Part shown: piece by piece, positions 45,801-55,214 of the stretch
Layout of the letters: every line of letters begins with the position of its first letter
How positions within the stretch are numbered: position 1 is the first letter of the stretch
Source: Bacteroides acidifaciens
GTDB taxonomy: Bacteria; Bacteroidota; Bacteroidia; Bacteroidales; Bacteroidaceae
Assembly (NCBI RefSeq): GCF_903181435.1
Contig: NZ_CAEUHO010000001.1
Coordinates: forward strand, 558,001-622,000
Direction of reading: 5' to 3'
Length of the DNA: 64,000 nt
Made by a program: the position numbers and the translations under genes
The notes under the pieces: generated by a model
Database searches by the model: none
What the model was told of the DNA's origin: nothing
The model's input: only the letters and a program-made list of their open reading frames with translations

Positions 45801-48425
45801 TATGATGCGATTTTACTTTATAATAACGGGAAATACCTGAAACAAGAAGCTTTGCCTATAAAGTCATATAGCTATCTGGATGTAAATATGGAGTCTTTGC
45901 CTTTGAACGAAGCTGATTCGCTATCGGCAGGATGGCTTTTGTTGGGAGGAAGAGGGGTGATCGGTACGAATCATCCTGGTTATAAGGAGATGAGAATCAC
46001 ACAGTACGTGCGCAGTTATGGTGGCAAAGTCTGTGGCTATGTGACAGATGCTACTGGAGAGGCGTTGGTAGGATGCAGCGTGTTGATCAAAGGAACAACA
46101 GAAGGAACAATAACCAATGTGGATGGATATTTCGAAATGGATTGTGACAGGAGAGGCGAACAACTGCTGTTTAGCTATGTCGGCTTTAAGCCACAAGAGA
46201 TGAGAGCAATGCCCGGGTCGAACCTGTTGGTTACGCTGGAGGAAAATAGCCAGGCATTGGATGAAGTGGTAGTGGTTGGATATGGGATAAGTAGAAAATA
46301 TTCGTTGACGGGGGCTCTTGCCGGAGTGAGGGTAGATCAGTCTTCCTCTGCCACAACTCCTTTGGAGGAATTGGACGGACAGGATAAGGAAGAGAAAGCG
46401 AAGGAGGAAGCAGATGCCGATCGGTTGTATACTGAACTGTTGCAATTGAACGGGTTACGTCGGAATTTCTCCGATGTAGCTTTTTGGCAACCTCGTCTGT
46501 TTACGGATAAAACCGGGACTGTCCGGTTTGAGACTACTTTCCCCGACAACGTGACGAAATGGGAGACGGTGGTTTATGCCATGAACCGACGTTTGCAGAC
46601 TGGAACTTTCCGTCGTTCCATCCGTTCTTACAAGCCATTGATGGCGGAACTGAAAACTCCCCGTTTCTTGGTGGAAGGAGATCAGAGTACGTTGGTTGGA
46701 ACCATACGTAATTATCTGGATGGACAGCGTATAGGAGGAACCACTCAATTTGGTGTTGGAACAGATACGTTGAAACAGCGGGAAGTCGATCTGACGGAAG
46801 GATTTCATGAAACATTACCGATGCAGGCTGCGAATACTGACAGTGTGACCATCAGTTATCTTTTTACCCGGAAGGATGGGTATAAGGATGGGGAGGAATA
46901 TACGATTCCGGTATTGCCGCAGGGGACAGAATTAGCACAAGGCACATTAGGCATCTTATCTGATGAGGAGACAGTGAGCGTACAATCCGGTAAGGATGAA
47001 GAAGTGGTGGTCAGCATCACGGACAATCAGTTGGATATTTACAAGGAATCAGTGAATTTCCTGACCGGATATCGATATTTGTGTAACGAGCAATTAGCTT
47101 CCAAACTGATCGGTTTACTGGCTTATCAACAGTATATGCTGGGGATAGGAGAGAAGGCGAAGGGGGATAAAGCGATCCGGACTATTATTCGCCGGTTGAT
47201 GAATCATCAGAATAAGCATCGGTTATGGTCATGGTGGGGCAACTCAGAAAATACTTCTTTTTGGATGTCGGCACATATCTTACGGGCTTTGAAGATGGCA
47301 AAAGATGCTGGTTATCCCGTCGATCTGAATCTGAATGGATTGAAAGTGGAGTATGCCCATATACGTCCTTACCGGGGAATGAAACTGGAGGATATAGAAA
47401 TACTTCATGCTTTGCATGACTGGAAGGTAGAAGCTGATTATTCTGTTGCTGTCAGATTATTGGAACCATTTGTCCGGCAGTTGGAACAGAAGGAAGATTC
47501 GTTGGCAAGCCGGAACAAGCATTATCGTCCTCTTTCTTATTTGAAGGAAAAGTTGCTTCTTTGGGAAATCAAACAACAAGTAGATTCTGTCAATGTTGGT
47601 GATAGCGTGCGGCATTATCTGAAAAAGGATATGTTGGGAGGCGTTTATTGTGACGATGGACGGCGCACTCATTATTGGGAAGGAAATCAAATGATTAATA
47701 CATTGATTGCTTATCGGGTGATAAAGAATGATTCTTCTTTGTGCAAGTTGAAAGAGAATATGCAACTGTATATTCTGCGGACTAAAGAGCGCGGATGGAA
47801 TACCTATCAGGCTTCTGCTGCGGTGGCAACTGTTCTGACAGATTTACTGACAGGATCGGAACGCAACGGAGTAGGAACGTCAGTATCCGTCAGCGGTAAG
47901 GAGAATAAGCGGATTATGGAATTTCCTTATCATGCCCGATTGACGGCAGGGGATAGTCTGTTTATTTCAAAAACAGGTAAAGAGCCTTTATTGTACAGTG
48001 TTTATTCAACGAAGCGAGTGATGGATGCTCGCGAAAGTGATGCTTTTAAGGTGGAGGCGGTCTTGGAGAAAGATTCTCTGGTAGCGGGTGTGCCTGTTAT
48101 GCTGACAGTCACCTTGCAGGTGAAACAGGAAGGTGCGCAATATGTGATGCTCGAAGTTCCTATTCCGGCGGGTTGCAGTTATGCTTCAAAACCTGTTAAT
48201 TTCTCCCGTTCTGAAGTATATCGTGAATATTTTAAGGAGAAAACTGTTATCTTTAGCGAAAAATTACCGGTAGGCATTTATCAGTTTACTATCCCTTTGC
48301 TTCCACGCTTTACAGGAAAATACACGCTGAATCCTGTGAAAGTGGAGTTGATGTACTTTCCGGTAGTGAATGCTAATAATGAAGGACGAAAAATTTGGAT
48401 TACAGAAAGAAATACGAAAGAATGA
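42861..48425 (+). CDS. Alpha-2-macroglobulin-like protein with embedded SusC-type regulatory/TonB-box segment
   Basis: 1,854 residues from the ATG at 42861 (a second ATG is at 42882). Signal peptide (GLLLLGLLFLSSEVFGQ), MG domains with YGYLITDKNKYKPGETVRFK (MG2), A2M core with FSDVAFWQPRLFTDKTGTVR near 1205-1225, and a helical thioester domain with CNEQ at about 1408-1411. The Cys and Gln for a thioester are kept, although the usual motif is CGEQ or CLEQ. At about 1054-1140 sits a carboxypeptidase-regulatory module ending LDEVVVVGYG, the sequence otherwise found at the start of SusC receptors. Family role: trapping proteases in the periplasm or at the surface. Overlaps the HTCS gene by 4 bp. 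Confidence 0.88.
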   Translation: MNTILCRMKGLLLLGLLFLSSEVFGQPMIGNDASPETLVFELTNKEALKLLKGKLRQKQWDKIQQAPFARFTDTWTAPPVEGHFLLADVERNEVHYRYAPVIPFHVFLFKEYGVLTLQVVDAEGVIRKDAKVRVGGKAVYYDQDSQTYTDDNWSQKEQHILTVELDKFRAVFDLTKHLVSPWYQNDYGRQNGPEFYGYLITDKNKYKPGETVRFKSYALSEHKRPLKQELSLWMRVGSSWRDYKKIMPVIPYHPGGFAGEFQLNDSLNLKLDQSYSIQLRDKRGRIVASTHFNYEDYELNGNKLLATLASNVQYAPQSNRVDISATDANGLPLREVNVEVTIGREQVFKSYTEILSLPDTLMSVQAELDVSGKTSVDIPSQIFGASDCLYHVNVVLLTADNNRLEQQDKATFYYSCYDVQCTTQADTICFSFFDLGVERPLEAELTYGDKKETKKVRLPYREPFNQTISDYRFKIPEIGYETIITSAGLDPKLELNGGIEKDSFCVSLSNPLQLELSWYVYQGNRLLQKGSGKEMEHKSGEIDPSSVYYVEVFYFMGNKECMMKRSYTSPSERLVIESDLPERIYPGQTVTTKLNVTNIQGRPVSNVDLTAFAVNSQLDYQIPDLPYYGSAPRPREQRASYSMKQKEYLHTATLDYKRWNGLLHLEELPYYRFAYPSGNLYRQTVDTPDGTTQFAPYVMLDGKAVNIYVIEQNDIPCYFSWTEQPQGYSFPVLRPAGKQKITLRMHDRAFIIDSLAFERGKKTILSFDMNRLPQGVEMVWLRQKKGKYYEYQFAKEEKKRYERYLCRLPVMDGAICTTLEHDGKLFPVSFSELSHYKKNILAGPVEPGPWKYMNGVLYRHEGGFSYEFDGNVVYKYKDDELCPRYLHFSSVAKIATLNDYYLSPERFRNLVSELRKGKSWHPTRIYFSLPDKKLNFRLPEEKDSTGVASLFFKDCTTGELIYPDTLVRMNRIYSRLPAGTYDAILLYNNGKYLKQEALPIKSYSYLDVNMESLPLNEADSLSAGWLLLGGRGVIGTNHPGYKEMRITQYVRSYGGKVCGYVTDATGEALVGCSVLIKGTTEGTITNVDGYFEMDCDRRGEQLLFSYVGFKPQEMRAMPGSNLLVTLEENSQALDEVVVVGYGISRKYSLTGALAGVRVDQSSSATTPLEELDGQDKEEKAKEEADADRLYTELLQLNGLRRNFSDVAFWQPRLFTDKTGTVRFETTFPDNVTKWETVVYAMNRRLQTGTFRRSIRSYKPLMAELKTPRFLVEGDQSTLVGTIRNYLDGQRIGGTTQFGVGTDTLKQREVDLTEGFHETLPMQAANTDSVTISYLFTRKDGYKDGEEYTIPVLPQGTELAQGTLGILSDEETVSVQSGKDEEVVVSITDNQLDIYKESVNFLTGYRYLCNEQLASKLIGLLAYQQYMLGIGEKAKGDKAIRTIIRRLMNHQNKHRLWSWWGNSENTSFWMSAHILRALKMAKDAGYPVDLNLNGLKVEYAHIRPYRGMKLEDIEILHALHDWKVEADYSVAVRLLEPFVRQLEQKEDSLASRNKHYRPLSYLKEKLLLWEIKQQVDSVNVGDSVRHYLKKDMLGGVYCDDGRRTHYWEGNQMINTLIAYRVIKNDSSLCKLKENMQLYILRTKERGWNTYQASAAVATVLTDLLTGSERNGVGTSVSVSGKENKRIMEFPYHARLTAGDSLFISKTGKEPLLYSVYSTKRVMDARESDAFKVEAVLEKDSLVAGVPVMLTVTLQVKQEGAQYVMLEVPIPAGCSYASKPVNFSRSEVYREYFKEKTVIFSEKLPVGIYQFTIPLLPRFTGKYTLNPVKVELMYFPVVNANNEGRKIWITERNTKE

Positions 48426-51205
48426 GAATGATTAGAGCGATGAGGTATACAAAGTGGATAGCGGTCTTGCTTTGTTTTCTTGGCATGACTGCTTGTCGGC
48501 AGGACACACACCGCTTCCGTATCGGGGTGGCGCAATGCAGCGATGATTCTTGGCGACATAAGATGAATGATGAGATTCTTCGCGAAGCCATGTTTTACGA
48601 TGGAGTATCGGTTGAAATCCGGTCGGCTGCGGATGATAATCGCAAACAGGCGGAAGACGTTCATTATTTTATAGATAAAGGAGTAGATTTATTGATTATC
48701 TCTGCCAACGAAGCGGCTCCGATGACTCCGATTGTAGAAGAGGCTTACCAAAAGGGAATCCCTGTTATTCTGGTCGACCGGAAGATTCTTTCCGATAAAT
48801 ATACTGCATATATCGGTGCTGATAATTATGAAATAGGTCGTGCAGTAGGAAATTACATTGCGTCTACCCTGAAAGGAAAAGGAAATGTGGTGGAACTTAC
48901 CGGACTGGGTGGTTCGACTCCTGCTATGGAACGTCATCAGGGATTTATGGCGGCTATCAGTAACTTTCCGGATATTAAGTTGATTGATAAGGCGGATGCG
49001 GCCTGGGAGCGCGCACCGGCGGAAGTGGCAATGGACAGCATACTCCACCGCCATCCGAAGATTGATGCCGTATATGCTCATAATGACCGCATAGCTCCGG
49101 GAGCTTATCAGGCTGCCAAGAAGGCGGGGCGGGAGAAAGAAATGATATTTGTCGGCATTGATGCTTTGCCGGGCAAAGGAAACGGACTGGAACTTGTGCT
49201 TGACAGTGTATTGGATGCTACCTTTATTTATCCGACTAACGGCGATAAAGTACTGCAATTGGCAATGAATATTCTCGAAGCAAAACCTTACCCCCGTGAA
49301 ACCGTCATGAATACAGCAGTAGTAGACAGGACAAACGCACACGTCATGCAACTTCAGACTACTCACATCTCGGAACTGGACCAAAAGATAGAAACACTGA
49401 ACGGACGTATCGGTGGATATTTGTCACGTGTGGCTACGCAACAAGTGGTGTTGTATGGCGGTTTGGTTATTCTCTTATTGGTGGCAGGACTATTGGTCGT
49501 TGTCTACAACTCGCTTCGCTCTAAAAATCGTTTGAATAAAGAACTGTCCGAACAAAAAAGGCAGTTGGAAGAACAACGGGATAAGTTGGAGGAACAGCGC
49601 GACCAGTTAATACAACTTTCCCACCAACTAGAAGAAGCTACTCATGCCAAACTGGTGTTCTTTACGAACATTTCACATGATTTCCGAACTCCCTTAACTT
49701 TGGTTGCCGACCCTGTGGAACATCTGTTAGCCGATAAGGCTTTGAGTGATGACCAACACCGGATGTTGTTGCTGGTACAGCGAAACGTAAATATTCTCTT
49801 GCGCCTGGTTAATCAGATTTTGGATTTCCGTAAGTATGAAAACGGAAAGATGGAATACACGCCTGTCCCGGTTGATATTCTTTCCTCTTTCGAAGGCTGG
49901 AATGAATCTTTCCTGGCGGCAGCCCGCAAAAAGCATATTCATTTTTCTTTTGACAATATTCCGGATACGGATTTCCGTACTTTGGCAGACGTAGAGAAGT
50001 TGGAACGTATTTATTTTAATCTTCTCTCCAATGCCTTCAAGTTTACTCCAGAGAATGGTAAGGTTTCCGTCCGTTTGTCTACCTTGACAAAAGAGGATAA
50101 CCGGTGGATTCGTTTTACAGTATCCAACACCGGTTCGATGATTTCAGCCGAGCATATTCGTAATATTTTTGACCGTTTTTATAAAATAGACATGCATCAT
50201 GCCGGTTCGGGAATAGGACTGGCTTTGGTAAAGGCTTTCGTCGAGCTGCATGGCGGAGCTATATCAGTAGAAAGTGATGAAAAGCAGGGCACTGTCTTCA
50301 CCGTCGATTTACCGTTATGGACTTGTGTTGATGAGACCTCTTCATTAGACCCTCCGGCATCTTCTGTTTCCGAAGTTTCTCCTTTGAATGACGCTTTACC
50401 TGTTGAAGAAGAACTGGAAAAGAACTATGATTCTTCCAAACCTTCCGTGCTTATCATTGATGATAATGCGGATATTCGTTCATATGTTCATGGGTTGCTT
50501 CATACGGACTATACCGTGATTGAAGCCGTAGACGGTTCGGAGGGTATTCGCAAAGCTATGAAATATGTCCCGGACTTGATAATCTCCGATGTTATGATGC
50601 CGGGCATTGATGGTATTGAATGTTGCCGCCGTTTGAAAAGCGAACTGCAAACATGTCATATTCCTGTTATCCTGTTAACAGCCTGTTCTTTGGATGAACA
50701 AAGGATTCAAGGCTATGATGGTGGTGCGGACTCTTATATTTCCAAGCCTTTCAGTTCGCAATTGTTGCTGGCGCGTGTCCGCAACCTGATAGATTCACAT
50801 CATCGTCTGAAACAATTCTTCGGTGACGGACAGACATTGGCAAAAGAGGATGTCTGCGATATGGACAAGGACTTTGTTGAAAAATTCAAAGCCTTGATTG
50901 ATGCGAAAATGGGGGATTCCGGTTTAAATGTAGAAGATTTGGGCAAAGAAATGGGCTTGAGCCGTGTGCAGCTTTATCGGAAGATAAAATCTCTAACCAA
51001 TTATTCTCCTAATGAATTGCTCCGTATTGCCCGTCTAAAGAAAGCCGCCTCTCTGCTCGCTTCATCAGATATGACGGTAGCCGAAATAGGTTATGAAGTC
51101 GGCTTCAGTTCCCCTTCTTATTTTGCCAAATGCTATAAGGAACAGTTTGGTGAGAGTCCGACGGATTTGTTGAAGAGGAGAAAGGAAAGGATAAGTAAAG
51201 TTTAG
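48422..51205 (+). CDS. Hybrid two-component system regulator (fructose-sensing HTCS)
   Basis: 927 residues from the ATG of the ATGA overlap with the A2M gene. Signal anchor (WIAVLLCFLGMTAC), periplasmic ribose-binding-protein-like sensor (about 25-300: RIGVAQCSDDSW, VDLLIISANEAAPM, AVYAHNDRIAPGAYQAA), membrane segment about 345-370, coiled coil, HisKA with His419 in NISHDFRTP, HATPase, receiver with Asp723 in IISDVMMPG, and a C-terminal AraC-type HTH. A periplasmic-binding-protein sensor is unusual among HTCS; it is the type of BT1754, which binds fructose. It should activate the fructan locus through its AraC domain. Confidence 0.96.
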   Translation: MRMIRAMRYTKWIAVLLCFLGMTACRQDTHRFRIGVAQCSDDSWRHKMNDEILREAMFYDGVSVEIRSAADDNRKQAEDVHYFIDKGVDLLIISANEAAPMTPIVEEAYQKGIPVILVDRKILSDKYTAYIGADNYEIGRAVGNYIASTLKGKGNVVELTGLGGSTPAMERHQGFMAAISNFPDIKLIDKADAAWERAPAEVAMDSILHRHPKIDAVYAHNDRIAPGAYQAAKKAGREKEMIFVGIDALPGKGNGLELVLDSVLDATFIYPTNGDKVLQLAMNILEAKPYPRETVMNTAVVDRTNAHVMQLQTTHISELDQKIETLNGRIGGYLSRVATQQVVLYGGLVILLLVAGLLVVVYNSLRSKNRLNKELSEQKRQLEEQRDKLEEQRDQLIQLSHQLEEATHAKLVFFTNISHDFRTPLTLVADPVEHLLADKALSDDQHRMLLLVQRNVNILLRLVNQILDFRKYENGKMEYTPVPVDILSSFEGWNESFLAAARKKHIHFSFDNIPDTDFRTLADVEKLERIYFNLLSNAFKFTPENGKVSVRLSTLTKEDNRWIRFTVSNTGSMISAEHIRNIFDRFYKIDMHHAGSGIGLALVKAFVELHGGAISVESDEKQGTVFTVDLPLWTCVDETSSLDPPASSVSEVSPLNDALPVEEELEKNYDSSKPSVLIIDDNADIRSYVHGLLHTDYTVIEAVDGSEGIRKAMKYVPDLIISDVMMPGIDGIECCRRLKSELQTCHIPVILLTACSLDEQRIQGYDGGADSYISKPFSSQLLLARVRNLIDSHHRLKQFFGDGQTLAKEDVCDMDKDFVEKFKALIDAKMGDSGLNVEDLGKEMGLSRVQLYRKIKSLTNYSPNELLRIARLKKAASLLASSDMTVAEIGYEVGFSSPSYFAKCYKEQFGESPTDLLKRRKERISKV

Positions 51206-51208
51206 GTA

Positions 51209-51547
51209 ATGAAAGATTATAAAGTAGATAAAGCAAGCCTTTCTGATGAATTTCGCCGGGAGGTATATCAGGTGGTCTGTGAAATCCCTTCAGGCAAAGT
51301 TTCCACTTATGGCAGTATTGCCGCATTACTGGGAATGCCCCAATGCTCCCGGATGGTGGGGCGTGCCTTGAAGCTGGTGCCGGATGACGTTTCTGTGCCT
51401 TGTCATAGGGTTGTCAATGCATCGGGGCGTCCTGTTCCCGGTTGGGAAGAGCAAAAACGATTACTCTTGGAAGAAGGGGTTTCTTTCAAACAAAATGGGT
51501 GTGTAGACCTGAAAAAGCATCTTTGGAGCTACTCCGTTCCCGAATAA
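51209..51547 (+). CDS. MGMT-like alkyltransferase domain protein
   Basis: 112 residues, only the DNA-binding/active-site domain of O6-alkylguanine-DNA alkyltransferases. The PCHRVVN motif is kept with Cys65, so unlike ATL proteins (PWHRV) it could accept an alkyl group. The N-terminal domain of full MGMT is absent. Starts 3 bp after the HTCS stop, so it is translated from the same message though functionally unrelated as far as I can tell. Confidence 0.85.
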   Translation: MKDYKVDKASLSDEFRREVYQVVCEIPSGKVSTYGSIAALLGMPQCSRMVGRALKLVPDDVSVPCHRVVNASGRPVPGWEEQKRLLLEEGVSFKQNGCVDLKKHLWSYSVPE

Positions 51548-51573
51548 GATTTCTAATCTTTGAGTGATAAAAC

Positions 51574-51611
51574 AAAAACGGGAGCCATGCATTGAACAGG
51601 CTCCCGTTTTT
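51574..51611. terminator. Bidirectional terminator
   Basis: 13-bp perfect stem AAAAACGGGAGCC / GGCTCCCGTTTTT with a 12-nt loop, A-run before and T-run after, so it works in both directions. It separates the convergent MGMT-like and PFOR genes. Confidence 0.92.
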
Positions 51612-51633
51612 ATATGTATCAGAGAGTGATTAA

Positions 51634-54600
51634 TTATTCAGCACCCCAGTTTTCTCTAGCCAAACGTTTGTAGCTGTTGTAACGCCATTTAGCGTTTTCT
51701 TCAGCAGCTTTGAACAGTTCTTCAGCTTCAGCAGGATATTGTTTCATTACAGAAGCGTAACGAACTTCACCCTTCAAGAAACCTTGGAAATCTTCCCAGT
51801 TCGGTTCTTTGCTATCCAATTGGAATGGGTTCTTGCCTTCTTCTTCCAAAGCCGGGTTGTAACGCCACAAGTGCCAGTAACCGCACTTAACAGCTTTTTC
51901 TTCTTCTTCTTGGCTCTTACCCATACCGGCTTTCAGACCGTGGTTGATACATGGAGCGTAAGCGATAATCAAAGATGGCCCAGGATATGCTTCAGCTTCA
52001 CGGATAGCTTTCAGAGTTTGAGCTTGGTCAGCACCCATAGCGATCTGTGCAACATATACATAACCGTAAGTAGTAGCCATCAGACCGAGGTCTTTCTTAC
52101 GTACGCGCTTACCAGCAGCAGCAAACTTAGCGATAGCACCTACCGGAGTAGATTTAGAAGACTGACCACCTGTGTTAGAGTAAACCTCAGTATCCAGAAC
52201 AAGGATGTTAACGTCCTTACCGGAAGCGATTACATGGTCAAGACCACCGTAACCGATATCGTAAGAAGCACCGTCACCACCGATAATCCACTGGCTGCGT
52301 TTTACAAGATATTGTTGCAGTTCAGCGATTTGTTTGCAGTGGTTGCATTTATCCTTGTTAGCTTCAACCATCGGGATGATCTTAGCTGCCAATTCCTTAG
52401 TCTTGTCTGCATCCAACATATTGTTGATCCATTCTGCGAACAATTCTTTAGCTTCAGCAGGAGTGCAGTCAGCAGCAATAGCCTCGTTCATCACTTTCAC
52501 GAGACGAGCACGCATCTTTTCGTTAGCCAATTCCATACCCAAACCGAATTCACAGAAGTCTTCGAACAGTGAGTTAGCCCAAGCAGGACCGTGTCCGTTT
52601 TCGTTTGTAGTATACGGAGTAGAAGGAACAGAACCAGAGTAGATAGAAGAACATCCGGTAGCGTTAGCAACCATTTCACGGTCACCGAACAATTGAGAAA
52701 TCAATTTCACGTACGGAGTTTCACCACAACCGGAGCAAGCGCCGGAGAACTCAAACAACGGAGTAGCGAACTGTGAGTTCTTCACGTTAGACTTAATGTC
52801 AACAAGATGTTGTTTAGTCTTCACGTTTTCAGTACAGTAAGTCCAGTTGTCAGCTTCAGCCAATTGGCTTTCGAGGTGTTTCATTGTCAATGCTTTGCCA
52901 CCCTTCTTCGGATTACCCGGACAGATGTCGGCACAGTTACCGCAACCCAGACAGTCGAGAACGTCCACCTGAATACGGAATGTCATACCATCGAATACTT
53001 TACCTACCGCTTTCAGTTGTTCGAACTTAGCACCCTTCTGCTCTTCAGCATCGAGTACGAACGGACGGATAGAAGCGTGAGGACAAACGTATGCACACTT
53101 GTTACACTGGATACAGTTTTCCGGATTCCATTCAGGAACGAAGGCAGCTACACCACGTTTTTCGTATTTAGCAGTACCTTGATACCAAGTACCATCTTCG
53201 ATACCCTTGAATGCAGATACTGGCAACAAGTCACCGTCTTGTGCATTGATCGGACGAACTACTTCGTTGATGAATGCAGGATCGTTGTTTTCAGCTTTTG
53301 CGTCATCCGGCAGGTTAGCCCAAGCAGGATCAACAGCCAAAGTCTTGTATTCACCACCACGGTCAACGGCAGCATAGTTTTTGTTAACAACGTCTTCACC
53401 CTTCTTGCCGTAAGACTTAACGATGAATTTCTTCATCTGTTCAACAGCTTGGTCTACAGGAATAACGCCTGTGATACGGAAGAATGCAGATTGAAGGATC
53501 GTGTTGGTACGGTTGCCCAAACCGATTTCCTGTGCAATCTGAGTTGCGTTGATATAGTATACGGAAATGTTGTTCTGCGCGAAGTATTTCTTCACCTTGT
53601 TAGGCAGGTTCTTAGCCAGTTCTTCGCCTTCCCAGATAGTGTTCAGCAAGAAAGAACCGTTCTTACGCAAACCGCGGGTTACATCGTACATGTGCAGGTA
53701 AGCCTGAACGTGACAAGCAACGAAATTCGGAGTATTTACCAAGTAAGTAGAACGGATCGGAGTATCACCGAAACGCAAGTGAGAACAAGTGAAACCACCT
53801 GACTTCTTAGAGTCGTATGAGAAGTAAGCTTGGCAGTGTTTGTCAGTGTTGTCACCGATAATCTTTACAGAGTTCTTGTTAGCACCTACTGTACCGTCAG
53901 CACCCAAACCGTAGAATTTAGCTTCGAACATACCTTCGCCGCCTAAAGCGATTTCTTCTTTTTGAGGAAGAGAAGTGAAAGTAACGTCGTCTACGATACC
54001 GATAGTGAAGTGGTTCTTCGGCATTGGCATAGCCAGGTTTTCGAATACTGAAAGGATTTGAGCAGGAGTAGTATCTTTTGAACCCAAACCGTAACGACCG
54101 CCAACGATAACCGGAGCATTTTCTGCACCGTAGAAGCAGTCTTTAACGTCAAGGTAAAGAGGTTCGCCGTTAGCACCCGGTTCTTTAGTACGGTCAAGAA
54201 CTGCGATAGCCTTAGCAGTCTTAGGTACAGCAGCCAGGAAGTGTTTAGCAGAGAACGGACGATACAGGTGTACGGCAACCATACCCACTTTTTCGCCGTT
54301 TGCTACCAGGTAGTCGATAGCTTCGCGGGCAGCTTCTGTTACAGAACCCATAGCGATAATTACGCGTTCTGCATCTTCTGCACCATAGTAATCGAACAAA
54401 CCGTATTTACGACCTGTGATCTTAGAAATTTCATTCATGTATTCTTCTACGATAGCAGGAACTGCTTCATAGTAGTTGTTGCATGATTCACGATGTTGGA
54501 AGAAATGGTCAGGATTTTCAGCCATACCACGAGCTACCGGTTTCATCGGGTTCAGTGCGCGGGCACGGAATTCAGCCAAAGCTTCCTGGTCGATCAGCGG

Positions 54601-55182
54601 AGCAAGATCATCATTTTCCAACATTTCAATCTTCTGGATTTCGTGAGATGTACGGAAACCATCGAAGAAGTTCATGAACGGAACGCGAGATTTGATGGTA
54701 GCCAAGTGAGCAACACCAGCCAAATCCATAACTTCCTGTACAGAGCCTTCAGCCAACATCGCAAAACCAGTCTGACGAGCTGACATTACGTCTTGGTGGT
54801 CACCGAAGATACACAATGCGTGAGAAGCCAATGTACGAGCAGATACATGGAATACGCAAGGCAAGAACTCACCGGCAATTTTGTACATGTTAGGAATCAT
54901 CAGGAGAAGACCCTGAGAAGCAGTGTAAGTAGTAGTCAACGCACCAGCCTGAAGAGAACCGTGAACTGCACCGGCAGCACCACCTTCAGATTGCATTTCC
55001 TGTACCAATACTGTTTCGCCGAAGATGTTCTTACGTCCTGCGGCAGACCATTCGTCTACGTACTCAGCCATAGTCGAAGAAGGAGTGATGGGATAGATAG
55101 CTGCTACTTCAGAGAACATATACGAGATATGTGCTGCAGCTTGGTTACCATCACAAGTGATGAATTTCTTCTGTTTAGTCAT
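51634..55182 (-). CDS. nifJ: Pyruvate:ferredoxin (flavodoxin) oxidoreductase
   Basis: 1,182-residue single-chain PFOR. Domain order: pyruvate-binding domain I (ITCDGNQAAAHISYMFSEVA, AIYPITPSSTMAEYVDEWSA), domain II, gamma-type domain III, a 2x[4Fe-4S] ferredoxin domain (CIQCNKCAYVCPHA and CLGCGNCADICPGNP), and the TPP domain (GDGASYDIGYGGLDH, NTGGQSSKSTP) with the third-cluster Cys in ACSGCGETP. It converts pyruvate to acetyl-CoA and CO2 and reduces ferredoxin, the main pyruvate route in anaerobic Bacteroides. Lies 32 bp after an unrelated ATPase gene. Confidence 0.97.
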   Translation of the reverse strand: MTKQKKFITCDGNQAAAHISYMFSEVAAIYPITPSSTMAEYVDEWSAAGRKNIFGETVLVQEMQSEGGAAGAVHGSLQAGALTTTYTASQGLLLMIPNMYKIAGEFLPCVFHVSARTLASHALCIFGDHQDVMSARQTGFAMLAEGSVQEVMDLAGVAHLATIKSRVPFMNFFDGFRTSHEIQKIEMLENDDLAPLIDQEALAEFRARALNPMKPVARGMAENPDHFFQHRESCNNYYEAVPAIVEEYMNEISKITGRKYGLFDYYGAEDAERVIIAMGSVTEAAREAIDYLVANGEKVGMVAVHLYRPFSAKHFLAAVPKTAKAIAVLDRTKEPGANGEPLYLDVKDCFYGAENAPVIVGGRYGLGSKDTTPAQILSVFENLAMPMPKNHFTIGIVDDVTFTSLPQKEEIALGGEGMFEAKFYGLGADGTVGANKNSVKIIGDNTDKHCQAYFSYDSKKSGGFTCSHLRFGDTPIRSTYLVNTPNFVACHVQAYLHMYDVTRGLRKNGSFLLNTIWEGEELAKNLPNKVKKYFAQNNISVYYINATQIAQEIGLGNRTNTILQSAFFRITGVIPVDQAVEQMKKFIVKSYGKKGEDVVNKNYAAVDRGGEYKTLAVDPAWANLPDDAKAENNDPAFINEVVRPINAQDGDLLPVSAFKGIEDGTWYQGTAKYEKRGVAAFVPEWNPENCIQCNKCAYVCPHASIRPFVLDAEEQKGAKFEQLKAVGKVFDGMTFRIQVDVLDCLGCGNCADICPGNPKKGGKALTMKHLESQLAEADNWTYCTENVKTKQHLVDIKSNVKNSQFATPLFEFSGACSGCGETPYVKLISQLFGDREMVANATGCSSIYSGSVPSTPYTTNENGHGPAWANSLFEDFCEFGLGMELANEKMRARLVKVMNEAIAADCTPAEAKELFAEWINNMLDADKTKELAAKIIPMVEANKDKCNHCKQIAELQQYLVKRSQWIIGGDGASYDIGYGGLDHVIASGKDVNILVLDTEVYSNTGGQSSKSTPVGAIAKFAAAGKRVRKKDLGLMATTYGYVYVAQIAMGADQAQTLKAIREAEAYPGPSLIIAYAPCINHGLKAGMGKSQEEEEKAVKCGYWHLWRYNPALEEEGKNPFQLDSKEPNWEDFQGFLKGEVRYASVMKQYPAEAEELFKAAEENAKWRYNSYKRLARENWGAE

Positions 55183-55214
55183 AACTAAATTAAATATTTA
55201 AGTAAATAAATCTT

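Noticed and set aside
51209..51547. ATL-type (alkyltransferase-like) protein lacking the active cysteine
   Set aside because: The motif is PCHRVVN, so the acceptor cysteine is present.
52807..53802. 331-codon open frame antisense to the pyruvate:ferredoxin oxidoreductase gene
   Set aside because: Shadow frame from the codon bias of a long, highly expressed gene; composition low-complexity (FSTVSPVVSFS) and no family match or start signal.
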